A stretch of 64,000 bases of DNA from an uncultured Dehalococcoidia bacterium. Its GTDB lineage: Bacteria > Chloroflexota > Dehalococcoidia > Lucifugimonadales > UBA3495. The stretch covers positions 2,021,537 to 2,085,536 of the forward strand of contig OY282494.1 in NCBI GenBank assembly GCA_958296385.1, in the 5' to 3' direction. Below, one piece after another: positions 32,678 through 40,975 of this stretch (positions within the stretch are counted from its first letter, which is position 1; each line of letters starts with the position of its first letter). The notes beneath the pieces were generated by a model. The model did not search any database. It saw nothing but the letters and a program-made list of their open reading frames with translations, and was not told the DNA's origin. The translations under genes were made by a program, and so were the position numbers.

Positions 32678-33496
32678 ATGCGCGCCTGGCTCAATCAAAT
32701 CCATCAGGGCGATTGCCGCCCCTTGATGTCGGCGATGCCGGCCGGCTCGGTGCCGCTGGTGGTTACCTCGCCGCCGTACAACCTGCTCAACAGCAGCGGC
32801 AACGGCATGAAAAACGGCAACGGCGGCAAGTGGGCCCGCTCCGCCCTGATGCAGGGCCAGGGCTACGCCGACCACGGCGACTGTATGCCCCACGCCGATT
32901 ACGTGGAGTGGCAGCGCGAGTGCCTGCGGGCGATGCTGCGCGTGCTGACTCCCGACGGCGCCATTTTTTACAACCACAAGTGGCGGGTGCAGCGCGGCCG
33001 CCTGCAAGACCGGGCCGACATCATGGACGGCTTCCCGGTGCGGCAAATCATCATCTGGCAGCGCTCCGGCGGCTTCAACCACAACCCCGGCTACTTCCTG
33101 CCCACCTACGAAGTCATCTACCTCATCGCCAACCCGGAGTTCCGCCTGGCCCCCAAAGCCGGCAGCATCGGCGACGTCTGGCGCATCCGGCAAGACCGGG
33201 GCAACCCCCACCCGGCGCCGTTTCCCGTCGAGCTGGCCCGCCGCGCCATCGCCGCCACCACCGCCCAGGTAGTCCTCGACCCCTTCATGGGCAGCGGCAC
33301 CACCGCCGTAGCCGCCGCCCTGGAAGGCCGCGCTTACATCGGACTGGAAATCTCCTCCGAATACTGCCAGCTCGCCCGCCAGCGCATCGCCGCCGCGATT
33401 GCCGAAACGCAGCCTGAGCCTGAGGCGATACTGCCCAACGCCCTGGACGTGCGGGCCGCCCTGCTCCCGGACGCCGCGCCCGCCCCGGCCCGCTAA
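32678..33496 (+). CDS. Beta-class site-specific DNA methyltransferase
   Basis: A 272-residue N4-cytosine or N6-adenine DNA methyltransferase. The catalytic motif TSPPYN (residues 30-35) precedes the SAM-binding motif VLDPFMGSGTTAVAA near the C-terminus, which is the beta-class order. GDVWRIRQDRGNPHPAPFPVELARRAI lies between, as in this family. No endonuclease gene follows. It is divergent from the type IIG-like gene across a 173-base gap, so it may serve that system or act as an orphan. The ATG at 32678 begins at the domain. Confidence 0.88.
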   Translation: MRAWLNQIHQGDCRPLMSAMPAGSVPLVVTSPPYNLLNSSGNGMKNGNGGKWARSALMQGQGYADHGDCMPHADYVEWQRECLRAMLRVLTPDGAIFYNHKWRVQRGRLQDRADIMDGFPVRQIIIWQRSGGFNHNPGYFLPTYEVIYLIANPEFRLAPKAGSIGDVWRIRQDRGNPHPAPFPVELARRAIAATTAQVVLDPFMGSGTTAVAAALEGRAYIGLEISSEYCQLARQRIAAAIAETQPEPEAILPNALDVRAALLPDAAPAPAR

Positions 33497-33542
33497 CCCG
33501 TCCGTTTGCCCACCGGCGGCCCGCCCCGGCGCCGGCCGGCAG

Positions 33543-33551
33543 TGGTACAAT
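33543..33551 (+). promoter_or_regulatory. Extended -10 promoter for the Uma2 pair
   Basis: TGGTACAAT lies about 50 bases ahead of the first Uma2 gene at 33603. It is an extended -10 with a hexamer one base from consensus. Confidence 0.45.
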
Positions 33552-33602
33552 CTCGGTGTACGCAAGCAAGCCCGCACCAACCACGCCGAGGCCAGGCGCA
33601 TT

Positions 33603-34292
33603 ATGACGACGACGACCACCACCACAGCAACCACCACCACCACCAGGCCAGCGCCCCCCGACGCGCCGGCGCCCGACGGCTACGGAGCCACCGCCATCCC
33701 GCTGGCCGAGTTCGGCAAATCCCTGACCGACGCCGACCTTGACGAATGGCTCGAGGCGTTCGGCCAGCGCAACGCCACCGCCGGCCAATACGAAATATCA
33801 CCGCAAGGATGCCTCTTAATTATGCCGCCAACGGGAAACCCCGGCACCTATCACGAAACCCACATCACAATAGCGCTGGGCATATGGGCCGACGCGCACG
33901 GCGGCTTCGTCCGCGGCCCCACCGCCCTATTCGTCCTCCCCAACGGCGCTCGCTACGGCCCCGACGCCAGCTGGGTTGCCCCGGAGCGGCGGGACGAAGT
34001 GCTGCAAGAACGGCGCGCCTTCTCCCACCTGGTGCCGGACTTTATCGTAGAAGTGCAATCCCCATCCAACAGCCGCGCGGAACTGGTCGATAAAATCAAC
34101 CAATTCATCGCCCACGGCACCCGCCTAGCTTGGCTGATTGACGCTCCCACCCGAACCGTAATCAAGTTTCGCCCTGGTCAGGAACCGGAAATCCTGCACG
34201 ACCCGGAGTACATTGACGGCGATGCCGACGTACTCCCCGGTTTCCGGTTCGCCGTCCGCGCCCGAATTTTTGACTACCTGAACAACCCCTAG
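33603..34292 (+). CDS. Uma2 family protein with poly-Thr N-terminus (copy 1 of a pair)
   Basis: A 229-residue Uma2 (DUF820) protein. Its first 14 residues are almost all Thr, encoded by ACG/ACC repeats, followed by a Pro/Ala linker. The Uma2 domain shows GQYEISPQGCLLIMPPTG, GARYGPDASWVAPER (Asp), HLVPDFIVEVQSPSNSRAEL (E-V-Q-S strand), then LAWLIDAPTRTVIKFRPGQEPEIL. These are the D/E-x-(K/Q) positions of a PD-(D/E)XK-like fold. Uma2 proteins are abundant in Cyanobacteria and Chloroflexota and their function is not established. The frame is open upstream, but the ATG at 33603 is used because homology and the promoter agree. Confidence 0.82.
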   Translation: MTTTTTTTATTTTTRPAPPDAPAPDGYGATAIPLAEFGKSLTDADLDEWLEAFGQRNATAGQYEISPQGCLLIMPPTGNPGTYHETHITIALGIWADAHGGFVRGPTALFVLPNGARYGPDASWVAPERRDEVLQERRAFSHLVPDFIVEVQSPSNSRAELVDKINQFIAHGTRLAWLIDAPTRTVIKFRPGQEPEILHDPEYIDGDADVLPGFRFAVRARIFDYLNNP

Positions 34293-34321
34293 CCGGGATT
34301 GCAGCGGCGCCGAGGCGCACC

Positions 34322-34990
34322 ATGACGACGACAACTACGACGACGACAACCACAACAAGGCCGGCGCCCAGCGGCTACGGAGCCATCGCCATCCCGCTGG
34401 CCGAGTTCGGCAAATCCCTGTCCGACGCCGACCTTGACGAATGGCTCGTATCATTCGGCCAGCGCAACGACACCGCCGGCCAGTACGAAATATCACCGCA
34501 AGGATGCCTCTTGATTCTGCCGCCAACGGGAGACCCCGGCACCTTTCACGAAACCGAAATCGCCGTCGACTTGCTGGTGTGGGCCCGTTCGCACGGCGGC
34601 TTTGTGCGGGGGACAAGCGCCCGGTTCGTCCTCCCCAACGACGCCCGCTACGGCCCCGACGCCACCTGGGTTGCCCCGGAGCGGCGGGACGAAGTGCGGC
34701 AAGGCACCCGCCCTTTCTCCCATCTGGTGCCGGATTTCATCGTAGAGATACAGTCACCATCCAACAACCGCGCGGAACTGGTCGATAAAATCAACCAATT
34801 CATCGCCCACGGCACCCGCCTGGCCTGGCTGATTGACGCTCCCACCCGAACCGTAATCAAGTTTCGCCCCGGCCAGGAACCGGAAATCCTGCACGACCCG
34901 GAGTACATTGACGGCGATGCCGACGTACTGCCCGGTTTCCGGTTCGCCGTCCGCGCCCGCATCTTTGACAACCCGAACAACCCCCAATAA
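34322..34990 (+). CDS. Uma2 family protein with poly-Thr N-terminus (copy 2 of a pair)
   Basis: A 222-residue tandem paralogue of the gene 30 bases upstream. The C-terminal 70 residues are almost identical (LVDKINQFIAHGTRLAWLID, HDPEYIDGDADVLPGF), while the first third diverges. It also opens with a Thr run, 12 in a row after Met, coded by ACG/ACA/ACC triplets and so prone to slippage. The acidic positions (YGPDATWV, FIVEIQSPS) are kept. The high identity suggests recent duplication or gene conversion. Confidence 0.82.
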   Translation: MTTTTTTTTTTTRPAPSGYGAIAIPLAEFGKSLSDADLDEWLVSFGQRNDTAGQYEISPQGCLLILPPTGDPGTFHETEIAVDLLVWARSHGGFVRGTSARFVLPNDARYGPDATWVAPERRDEVRQGTRPFSHLVPDFIVEIQSPSNNRAELVDKINQFIAHGTRLAWLIDAPTRTVIKFRPGQEPEILHDPEYIDGDADVLPGFRFAVRARIFDNPNNPQ

Positions 34991-35025
34991 CAGCCCCTGA
35001 CCACAATCATTAGTGAGGTAACCCC

Positions 35026-35952
35026 GTGCCTGAGCAGAACTACGAAGTAATTATCATCGGCGGCGGTATGGCCGGCCTCACCGCCGGCATCTACGCCGCC
35101 CGCCACGGCCTCACCACCGCCGTCGTCGAGGAAATGATGGCCGGCGCCCAGATTATCAACCTGGAGCGCATCGAGAACTTCCCCGGCTTCCCCCAGGGCA
35201 TCGCCGGCTACGAACTTGGCCCCTCCACGCAAGAGCAGGCCATGAACGCCGGCGTAGCCATGCTGATGGATACCGTAACCGGCGTTGCCGCCGACGGCGA
35301 TTATCTGCGGGTGTCCGGCGATGGCGGCGATACCTACCGGGGCAAGGCCGTCATCATGGCCGCCGGCTCCTCCCTGCGCACCCTGGGCATCCCCGGCGAG
35401 GCGGAGTTCAACGGGCGCGGCGTCTCCCACTGCGCCACCTGCGACGGCCCCATGTACATGGGCCAAACCGTCGCCGTAGTCGGCGGCGGCGATTCCGCAG
35501 CCGACGAAGCCCTGACCCTCACCGACTACGCCGACCGGGTCATCCTGCTGCATCGCGCCGCCGCCCTGGACGCCCAAAGCGTGCTGCAAGACCGCATCGC
35601 CGGCTCCGGCAAGATAGAGGTACGCTGCAACGCCGAAGTAGTAGAGGTGCTTGGAGAGGACGCCGTAACCGCCATCCGCGTCCGCGGCGCCGACGGCGAG
35701 ACCGTTGAGCCGGTGCACGGCCTGTTCGTCTATGTCGGCCTGGATCCCAACTCCGCTCCCGTTGCCGACCTGGTGCCGCTGGACAACGCCGGCCACATCC
35801 CCGTCGGCCTGTCAATGGACACGCCCCAACCCGGCCTGTTCGCCGCCGGCGACATCCGCCAGCAGTCGGCCGCCCAGCTCGTAGCCTCCGCCGGCGACGG
35901 CGCCACCGCCGCCATCGCCGCCTTTCGCTACATCAACAGCAAGCAGTGGTAA
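35026..35952 (+). CDS. Thioredoxin reductase-like FAD/NAD(P)H oxidoreductase
   Basis: A 308-residue two-domain flavoprotein: VIIIGGGMAGLTAGIYAAR for FAD, IENFPGFPQGIAGYEL, a redox-active HCATCDGP disulfide pair, VAVVGGGDSAADEALTL for NAD(P)H, and LFAAGDIR near the end. That is the normal layout of bacterial TrxB, moving electrons from NADPH to thioredoxin. No thioredoxin gene is adjacent, so another small acceptor is possible. Start is a GTG at 35026 behind GTGAGG. The MBL gene follows after 36 bases. Confidence 0.87.
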   Translation: MPEQNYEVIIIGGGMAGLTAGIYAARHGLTTAVVEEMMAGAQIINLERIENFPGFPQGIAGYELGPSTQEQAMNAGVAMLMDTVTGVAADGDYLRVSGDGGDTYRGKAVIMAAGSSLRTLGIPGEAEFNGRGVSHCATCDGPMYMGQTVAVVGGGDSAADEALTLTDYADRVILLHRAAALDAQSVLQDRIAGSGKIEVRCNAEVVEVLGEDAVTAIRVRGADGETVEPVHGLFVYVGLDPNSAPVADLVPLDNAGHIPVGLSMDTPQPGLFAAGDIRQQSAAQLVASAGDGATAAIAAFRYINSKQW

Positions 35953-35988
35953 AAACGCCGCCATCGCCTAATCCCAGCGAGTCCCGCC

Positions 35989-36819
35989 ATGCAAATCACC
36001 GACCACGTGTACAGCACGCACATTCAGGAAGACCCCAACGCCTACGGCGCCATGCACCCCGGCGGCACGCAGATTTACTTCGTCGGCAACCCCGCCGGCC
36101 GGATGGTAATGATTGACTCCGGCGAACCCTACCGTGCCTGGACGCAGCAAATACTGGCCTACTGGCACGAACTGGCCCGCCCCACGATTGACGCCATCCT
36201 GATTACCCACGGCCACGGCGACCACATCGGCGGCCTGGACCGGTTGCAGGAAACTTTTGATTGCCCGGTGCGCTGCCATCCCAAGCTGGCCCCCCGCTTG
36301 CAGCACATCCTCGGCGGCGATTCCGTATCCCCCCTCAGCGCCCGGGAAGTCATCACCACTGGCGACGGAGCAACCCTGCGCCCCCTGTTCACCCCCGGCC
36401 ACGAGGAAGACCACGTCTGCTACTTCCTGCGCCCCGACCGGGTACTGTTCAGCGGCGATAACCTGCTGGGCAATTCCTCATCCAGCGTCCGCGACTTAAA
36501 ACTGTACCTGAACTCCCTCACCCGGATGGCCAAAACCCGCCCGCAAGTCGTCTGCCCCGGCCACGGCAGCACCATCATCAGGGGCGAGCCGCGCATCCGA
36601 CAGCAAATCGCCCACCGCCAGGCGCGGGAAGCCCAGGTAATAGATGCCCTCGCCAGCGGAGCCGCCACCGTAGATGAAATAGTATCCGCAGTGTACCCCC
36701 GCAACCTCCGCAAGTCGCTGCGCAACGCCGCCGCCCGCAACGTACAAACCCACCTGGAAAAACTCCGGCAAGACGGCCAGGTAGCCGAGCAAGCCGCAAC
36801 CTACACCCTGTCCGAATAA
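35989..36819 (+). CDS. MBL-fold hydrolase with C-terminal winged helix (LACTB2-like)
   Basis: A 276-residue metallo-beta-lactamase-fold protein: ITHGHGDHIGG is the zinc HxHxDH motif, LFTPGHEEDHVCYFL the third His, VLFSGDNLLG the bridging Asp, and VVCPGHGSTI the last His. The C-terminal 70 residues (AREAQVIDALASGAATVDEI, then HLEKLRQDGQVAEQ) form a small winged helix as in LACTB2-type hydrolases, some of which cut RNA. It lies directly after the thioredoxin reductase-like gene. Confidence 0.85.
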   Translation: MQITDHVYSTHIQEDPNAYGAMHPGGTQIYFVGNPAGRMVMIDSGEPYRAWTQQILAYWHELARPTIDAILITHGHGDHIGGLDRLQETFDCPVRCHPKLAPRLQHILGGDSVSPLSAREVITTGDGATLRPLFTPGHEEDHVCYFLRPDRVLFSGDNLLGNSSSSVRDLKLYLNSLTRMAKTRPQVVCPGHGSTIIRGEPRIRQQIAHRQAREAQVIDALASGAATVDEIVSAVYPRNLRKSLRNAAARNVQTHLEKLRQDGQVAEQAATYTLSE

Positions 36820-36828
36820 CCCCGCCCA

Positions 36829-37044
36829 ATGCGCCCACCCCGGCAAATCATCGGCCAGGCATCCGGCCCCACCGGCGCGCTAGGCTGCGGCCTGGCCCTG
36901 CTCTGCCTCGGCCTGTTCCTGCTAACGCCGGTAGCAATCATACTGATCAAAAGCGTAGGCTGGCTGCTGATAGCGCTGGGCCTGCTGCTATCCGCCCTGG
37001 CAATATGGGCCTGGCTAAAACAACGCGGCCGCCAGATTAGCTAG
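36829..37044 (+). CDS. Small two-helix membrane protein
   Basis: A 71-residue protein whose middle is two hydrophobic helices (GCGLALLCLGLFLLTPVAII; VGWLLIALGLLLSALAIWAW) ending in a basic tail (LKQRGRQIS). It begins nine bases after the MBL gene and probably shares its transcript. No family is recognised. Its end overlaps the convergent coiled-coil gene by eight bases. Confidence 0.5.
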   Translation: MRPPRQIIGQASGPTGALGCGLALLCLGLFLLTPVAIILIKSVGWLLIALGLLLSALAIWAWLKQRGRQIS

Positions 37045-37336
37045 CCGACTGATGATGCGATGACGCCGGCGAAAGCCGCCGTCGGCGGCGCCTTTTAGCG
37101 CGTTTTACCTCCGACTCCAACGCCGCGATGCGCCTATATGCGACGGCAATTTCGGTGTACAACTGCGCGGTGGCAACAGCAACGGCGCGTTCTATTTCAG
37201 CCTCCAACCGCGCCCTGTTAGCGGCAGCCTCCCGCTCTTTGGCGGCGGCGATGATTTGAGCGGTTTCCGCTTTAGCAATTGCAGCGCGCCGCTCATCTTG
37301 CTCCACGAGGCGCGACACGAACCATAATGACAACAT
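37037..37336 (-). CDS. Alanine-rich coiled-coil protein
   Basis: A 99-residue predicted protein, mostly one long amphipathic helix (AAAKEREAAANRARLEAEIE, IAALESEVKRAKRRRRRR) with a very basic end. GGAGG lies about ten bases ahead of the ATG. It follows the membrane coiled-coil gene by 17 bases on the same strand, and both end in an Arg run, so they may form one heteromeric complex. Low-complexity composition makes the coding call moderate. Confidence 0.5.
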   Translation of the reverse strand: MLSLWFVSRLVEQDERRAAIAKAETAQIIAAAKEREAAANRARLEAEIERAVAVATAQLYTEIAVAYRRIAALESEVKRAKRRRRRRLSPASSHHQSAS

Positions 37337-37353
37337 AGTTGCCGTACCTCCGG

Positions 37354-37998
37354 TCAGGACTGTAGCTGGCGTCGCCGTCGTCTGGGCCGACGTTCAAGTT
37401 GAGCTTGCAACGCCGCAATTGACGCCTGGGCAGCGGCGGCCTGCTCACTTGCGGCGTCGGCCTGCTCGCGTGCGGCAGCGACTTCGGCAGCAGCAGTAGC
37501 AAAGTTTGCTTCGGCGGCATTGGCGCGCCGTTCCGCTTCTTGCCATTGCTGTTCTACCTCAAGCCGCCGCTGCTCCGACGCTTGTTTCTGATTTTCAACC
37601 TCTTGCTTTTGGCGTTCAACCTCTTGCTTTTGGCGTTCAACCTCTTGCTTTTGGCGTTCAACCTCTTGCTTCTGCTGCTCCGATACTTGCTCGGCCAAAC
37701 GCGCGCGGCGCGCCAGTATCCAGGTTGATAACACGATTGCGGCACCTCCGGGTAAAGCTAACGTTGGGTTCACCACCTGGAATATCGCCATCCAGTCCTC
37801 AAATCCCGCCGGACGCCCCACGTCCATCAGGTGGGCCAGATGGTACAGGCCGGTGGTTACTCCAACTGCGAACGCTTGCAGTATAGAGAATTCTACCAGA
37901 ATTATGAACAGCAGCCCGGCGACCGCATCCCACCCGGCCCACGCCTCCAGCGCGTTGCGGCGGCCTGATGCGGTGGCGCCGCCGGCCTCAGTCGCCAA
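37354..37998 (-). CDS. Membrane protein with QKQEVER tandem coiled coil
   Basis: A 214-residue protein with two membrane helices (about 25-55 and 72-95) followed by four near-perfect copies of a 7-residue unit QKQEVER, further Ala/Glu-rich heptads (AAAEVAAAREQADAASEQAA) and an Arg-rich end. The four units are identical at DNA level as a 21-base tandem repeat (about 37598-37680). Layout matches the membrane coiled-coil protein at 3189, without sequence similarity. Start is a TTG at 37998 behind GGAGG, three bases beyond the VOC stop. Function unknown; a membrane-tethered spacer or scaffold is suggested by the shape. Confidence 0.65.
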   Translation of the reverse strand: MATEAGGATASGRRNALEAWAGWDAVAGLLFIILVEFSILQAFAVGVTTGLYHLAHLMDVGRPAGFEDWMAIFQVVNPTLALPGGAAIVLSTWILARRARLAEQVSEQQKQEVERQKQEVERQKQEVERQKQEVENQKQASEQRRLEVEQQWQEAERRANAAEANFATAAAEVAAAREQADAASEQAAAAQASIAALQAQLERRPRRRRRQLQS

Positions 37999-38001
37999 CC
38001 C

Positions 38002-38424
38002 CTATGCCTCCAGCAGTCCCGAACCGTCCCGCTGCAACAGCTCGATGCGCACGTCGTCCGGGCCCCGCACGAATGCGATGCGGACGCCGGGCCGGATGGT
38101 GCGCGGCTCGGTATAGATTTCCGCTCCCTTGCCCCGCAAATCCTCCACCGCGCCATCAATGTCGTCAACGCGAAACCCGAAATGGTCCAGCCCCAGATGC
38201 GGGTCGCCGGGGTTAGACTCGATGTGTTCCTCCGGCGGCACGGTGGCGATGAATATGGCCAGCCCGTTCACGTCCAGGTCAATGCGGGGCGCCCCGTCGC
38301 TCTGGATCAGCCGCAGCACCTGCGCCCCGAACATCGTCTCAAAAAACCCGGCCATCGCCTCCGGGTCTTTGGTGCGCACGTGGATGTGGTCGTAGGTGTA
38401 AGTGTAAATCGGAGTAGTACTCAT
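38002..38424 (-). CDS. VOC (glyoxalase/dioxygenase-fold) protein
   Basis: A 140-residue vicinal-oxygen-chelate protein with two paired beta-alpha-beta-beta-beta modules: YTYDHIHVRTKDPEAMAGFF opens the first, with a metal-ligand His, and LGLDHFGFRVDDIDGAVEDL the second, followed by FVRGPDDVRIELLQRD with the usual Glu. This resembles methylmalonyl-CoA epimerase and glyoxalase members, but the reaction cannot be read. The ATG at 38424 has AGGAGAG ahead. It leads the run with the two coiled-coil genes. Confidence 0.8.
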   Translation of the reverse strand: MSTTPIYTYTYDHIHVRTKDPEAMAGFFETMFGAQVLRLIQSDGAPRIDLDVNGLAIFIATVPPEEHIESNPGDPHLGLDHFGFRVDDIDGAVEDLRGKGAEIYTEPRTIRPGVRIAFVRGPDDVRIELLQRDGSGLLEA

Positions 38425-38539
38425 TCTGCGCTCTCCTCTCCTGTTGTCGGGATAAACCCGTGTCGCTGGCCTGCCGGCCATTTTACCCGCAACCGTGCCG
38501 GGCGCATACCCGCCGGCGTCTTTCCATATTGGCGCTGCG

Positions 38540-39175
38540 CTACGCCGATTCCGAGTAGGCCCGCGTGGTTCCGCTGACGTGGGACGTGTCGTTGTACAGG
38601 TGCATCACGCAGTTGTCGGGGTAGGTGTACACCACCGTAAGCGAGCAGTTGTGCATCGCAAATTTCCAGTTCGCCTCCACCGGCAGTTCCAGCAGCGACA
38701 CGATGCCGGCCCGCAGGCTGCCGCCGTGCCCCACTATCAGCGCCGTTTCGTCCGGATGCCGCCGTCGTATCCGCTGAAACACCCGGTCCAGACGCGCGCC
38801 CGTTTCGCGGATGGTTTCCCCGTCGGGCGGCGCAAAATCCGGATTGTTCTCCAGCGATGCCTCGTACAGATGCGGGTACGCCTCCCGGTACTCGTCGGCG
38901 GTCAGCCCCTCAAACACCCCCTTGTTGTACTCCCGCAGCTCTGCCGTGAGCTCCAGCGGCACGTCCCGCTCCCCCAGCGCCACCCGGGCCGTTTCCGCCG
39001 CCCGGCTCAAGTCCGACGAATAAGCCGCGTCAATGCGGACGCCGGCCAGACGGCGCCCCAGCATCTGCGCCTGCGCCCGCCCCCGTTCCGACAGCGGCAC
39101 GTCGGTATGCCCCTGTATCCGCCCCTCCACGTTCCACTCGGTTTCCCCGTGTCGCGTAATGTAAATGATGCCCAT
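38540..39175 (-). CDS. cobC: Histidine phosphatase, probable alpha-ribazole phosphatase
   Basis: A 211-residue histidine-phosphatase-superfamily enzyme: IYITRHGETEWNVEGRIQG carries the phosphorylated His in RHG, SSDLSRAAETA the second Arg, LREYNKGVFEGL the Glu region, and LIVGHGGSLRA the second His. Its gene follows cobD with a 22-base gap in a B12-synthesis run, which favours alpha-ribazole-phosphate phosphatase (CobC) over a phosphoglycerate mutase. The symbol rests on context. The ATG at 39175 has GAGGGG ahead. Confidence 0.75.
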   Translation of the reverse strand: MGIIYITRHGETEWNVEGRIQGHTDVPLSERGRAQAQMLGRRLAGVRIDAAYSSDLSRAAETARVALGERDVPLELTAELREYNKGVFEGLTADEYREAYPHLYEASLENNPDFAPPDGETIRETGARLDRVFQRIRRRHPDETALIVGHGGSLRAGIVSLLELPVEANWKFAMHNCSLTVVYTYPDNCVMHLYNDTSHVSGTTRAYSESA

Positions 39176-39197
39176 ATTCCCCTCATTAACTGCTTGA

Positions 39198-40325
39198 TTA
39201 GCGCCGGATTTCGGACATAGCGTTGGCCAGGCGTTCGCAATCCGCCACGGGCCGCAAACCGATGCGGATGCAGTCCGGCAGCCCAAAGGACGTGCAATCC
39301 CGCACGAACATACCCCGCCGCGCCAGAGCGTCTCGCAGCCCACCGGCGTCCCCAACCTGCGCCAGCACGTAGTTGGCCGCCGTCGGATAACACCGGATGC
39401 CCAGCTCGCCAAACCTCGCCTCAATGCACTCCCGCGACGCCCGCACCGCATCCCGGGCCCGCTCCAGATAATCGCCATCCGCGAGCGCGACGACCCCGGC
39501 CGCCTGCGCCAGCCCGTTCACGCTCCAATCGGGTTGCAGCGCCGCCAGCCGTTGGATTACCGACGCCCCGGCCACCGCGTAGCCCAGCCGCAACGCCGTC
39601 AAAGCATAATCCTTAGTCATCGACCGCAGCGCCACCACCGACTCAGTCTCCGCCGCCAGCGCCACCGCGCCCGCCTCAGCGTAACGCTCCGACAGATTGA
39701 CGTAAGCCTCGTCAATCACCAGCAGCGACCCAGCCCGCCCGGCCGCATCCGCCAAAATCCGCAGCTCCTCCCCCGACACCAGCGCCCCCGTAGGATTGTT
39801 CGGATTACACACAAACACCAGCGCCGGCCGCCCGTCCGCAATACGCCGCGCCGCACGCGCTATATCCCAACTAAACCCGTCCTCACCCCGCTCCGCATCC
39901 AGCGACTCAACACTCCCCCCCGACACCCGCACCGCGCCCTGATATTCGCTGTAAGTCGGCGTAAGCAGCAAAGCCGCCCGATTCACCCTGGCGGCCGGCA
40001 AGCCAACCCAGGCGCGGGCCAGCAGATGAATAATCTCAGTAGAGCCGTTGCCAACGATGACATTGCCCACCCCGACGCCATCAGCCCGATGATGCCCGGC
40101 GATGGCCTCAGTAAGCTCCAGGCTGTGCGGGTCCGGATAAGCCGCCAAATCAACGGCGGCAATGGCCCCAACCACCCCCGCCGGCGGCCCCAGCGGACTG
40201 ACGCTGGCCGAGAAATCCAAACATTCCTCCAAACGCAGCCCCAACTCCCGCAATTCGGCCAGCTTAATGCCGCCGTGTACCGGACGATTGGCTACCCCTC
40301 CGGCAGCATCAGCAAAATCAGTCAT
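39198..40325 (-). CDS. cobD: Threonine-phosphate decarboxylase / HisC-like aminotransferase of B12 synthesis
   Basis: A 375-residue PLP-dependent class I aminotransferase-fold protein. The N-terminal VHGGIKLAEL and DFSASVSPLGPP are the CobD hallmark, and FVCNPNNPTGALV is the substrate-binding loop. LLVIDEAYVNLSERY holds the cofactor Asp/Tyr, and SMTKDYALTALRLGY the PLP-binding Lys. CobD makes aminopropanol phosphate for the lower-ligand loop of cobalamin. It lies between the Uma2 array and the phosphatase, downstream of cbiB, supporting the B12 role over histidinol-phosphate aminotransferase. Confidence 0.82.
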   Translation of the reverse strand: MTDFADAAGGVANRPVHGGIKLAELRELGLRLEECLDFSASVSPLGPPAGVVGAIAAVDLAAYPDPHSLELTEAIAGHHRADGVGVGNVIVGNGSTEIIHLLARAWVGLPAARVNRAALLLTPTYSEYQGAVRVSGGSVESLDAERGEDGFSWDIARAARRIADGRPALVFVCNPNNPTGALVSGEELRILADAAGRAGSLLVIDEAYVNLSERYAEAGAVALAAETESVVALRSMTKDYALTALRLGYAVAGASVIQRLAALQPDWSVNGLAQAAGVVALADGDYLERARDAVRASRECIEARFGELGIRCYPTAANYVLAQVGDAGGLRDALARRGMFVRDCTSFGLPDCIRIGLRPVADCERLANAMSEIRR

Positions 40326-40350
40326 AAGGCAGCAACGGCGCTAGCAGCGA

Positions 40351-40938
40351 TTAGCGGGCGCCAATCTGCGCGCGCATCGGGTTGCCAAAAAGCTGTTCCA
40401 GCGGCAAAGCAAACCCCGGTATCGCCGGCGTAGTAAGCGTATCCCCGCGCGTCAACACCGCCCGGTCAACGTAATCAGAACCGGATAATTCCAGTATGGT
40501 AATACTGTCGTTCACCGGGTCAATAATCCAATACTCCGGCACCCCGGCGCCAGCATACCAACCCCGTTTCATCACCAAATCCCGGTTGCGGTCCGATGAT
40601 AGTACTTCAACCACCACCTCGGGGATGCCCTCCATAAAGCCGCCGCGCGTCAGATGCAGATTCTCGTAGCGCACGTAGGTAATATCCGGCGTCGGCGCGT
40701 ACAGCTCCGAAATCGCCAACCCGATGTTAGAGAACCCCAGCCCCGGCGCCGGATGCAACGCCCGCGTGAAAAAATTAATAGCCCCGACCAGAAAATCAAT
40801 CAGCAGCTGGTGTTCGATGGTAGCCGGCGGCATTTGATACAACTCCCCATTGACCAATTCCCACACCCCGCCATCGGTTTCGTCCATAGCGCGGTATTCG
40901 GCCAGCGTAATTTTAGTTCCGTGCTGTACGGTAGTCAT
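40351..40938 (-). CDS. Uma2 array member 1 (type A)
   Basis: A 195-residue Uma2 protein. Type A is defined here by the start MTTVQHGTKITLAEYRAM and the phrase ELYAPTPDITYVRYENLHLT. The core has PDITYV (Asp), VVVEVLSSDRNRDLVMKRGW (Glu and Lys) and GVPEYWIIDPVNDSITILEL, the positions of a PD-(D/E)XK-type site. Position about 55-75 (TIEHQLLIDFLVGAINFFTR) differs strongly from other members. It is the last of six in the transcription order, 25 bases ahead of cobD. The ATG is at 40938 behind GGAGG. Confidence 0.85.
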   Translation of the reverse strand: MTTVQHGTKITLAEYRAMDETDGGVWELVNGELYQMPPATIEHQLLIDFLVGAINFFTRALHPAPGLGFSNIGLAISELYAPTPDITYVRYENLHLTRGGFMEGIPEVVVEVLSSDRNRDLVMKRGWYAGAGVPEYWIIDPVNDSITILELSGSDYVDRAVLTRGDTLTTPAIPGFALPLEQLFGNPMRAQIGAR

Positions 40939-40975
40939 CGCCCTAATGCCTCCGTTAGTGTAGCGACGGCAGCGG

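Noticed and set aside
37598-37680. Four identical 21-base tandem repeats, considered as a CRISPR fragment
   Set aside because: There are no spacers. The repeats are in frame and code the heptad QKQEVER. No cas gene is near.
38540-39175. Phosphoglycerate mutase (gpmB-like) as the name of the histidine phosphatase
   Set aside because: The catalytic motifs alone do not separate the two. The place right after cobD in a B12 locus favours alpha-ribazole phosphatase.
39198-40325. Histidinol-phosphate aminotransferase (hisC)
   Set aside because: The N-terminal HGG and DFSASVSPLGPP segments and the B12 neighbourhood fit CobD better. No other histidine gene is near.
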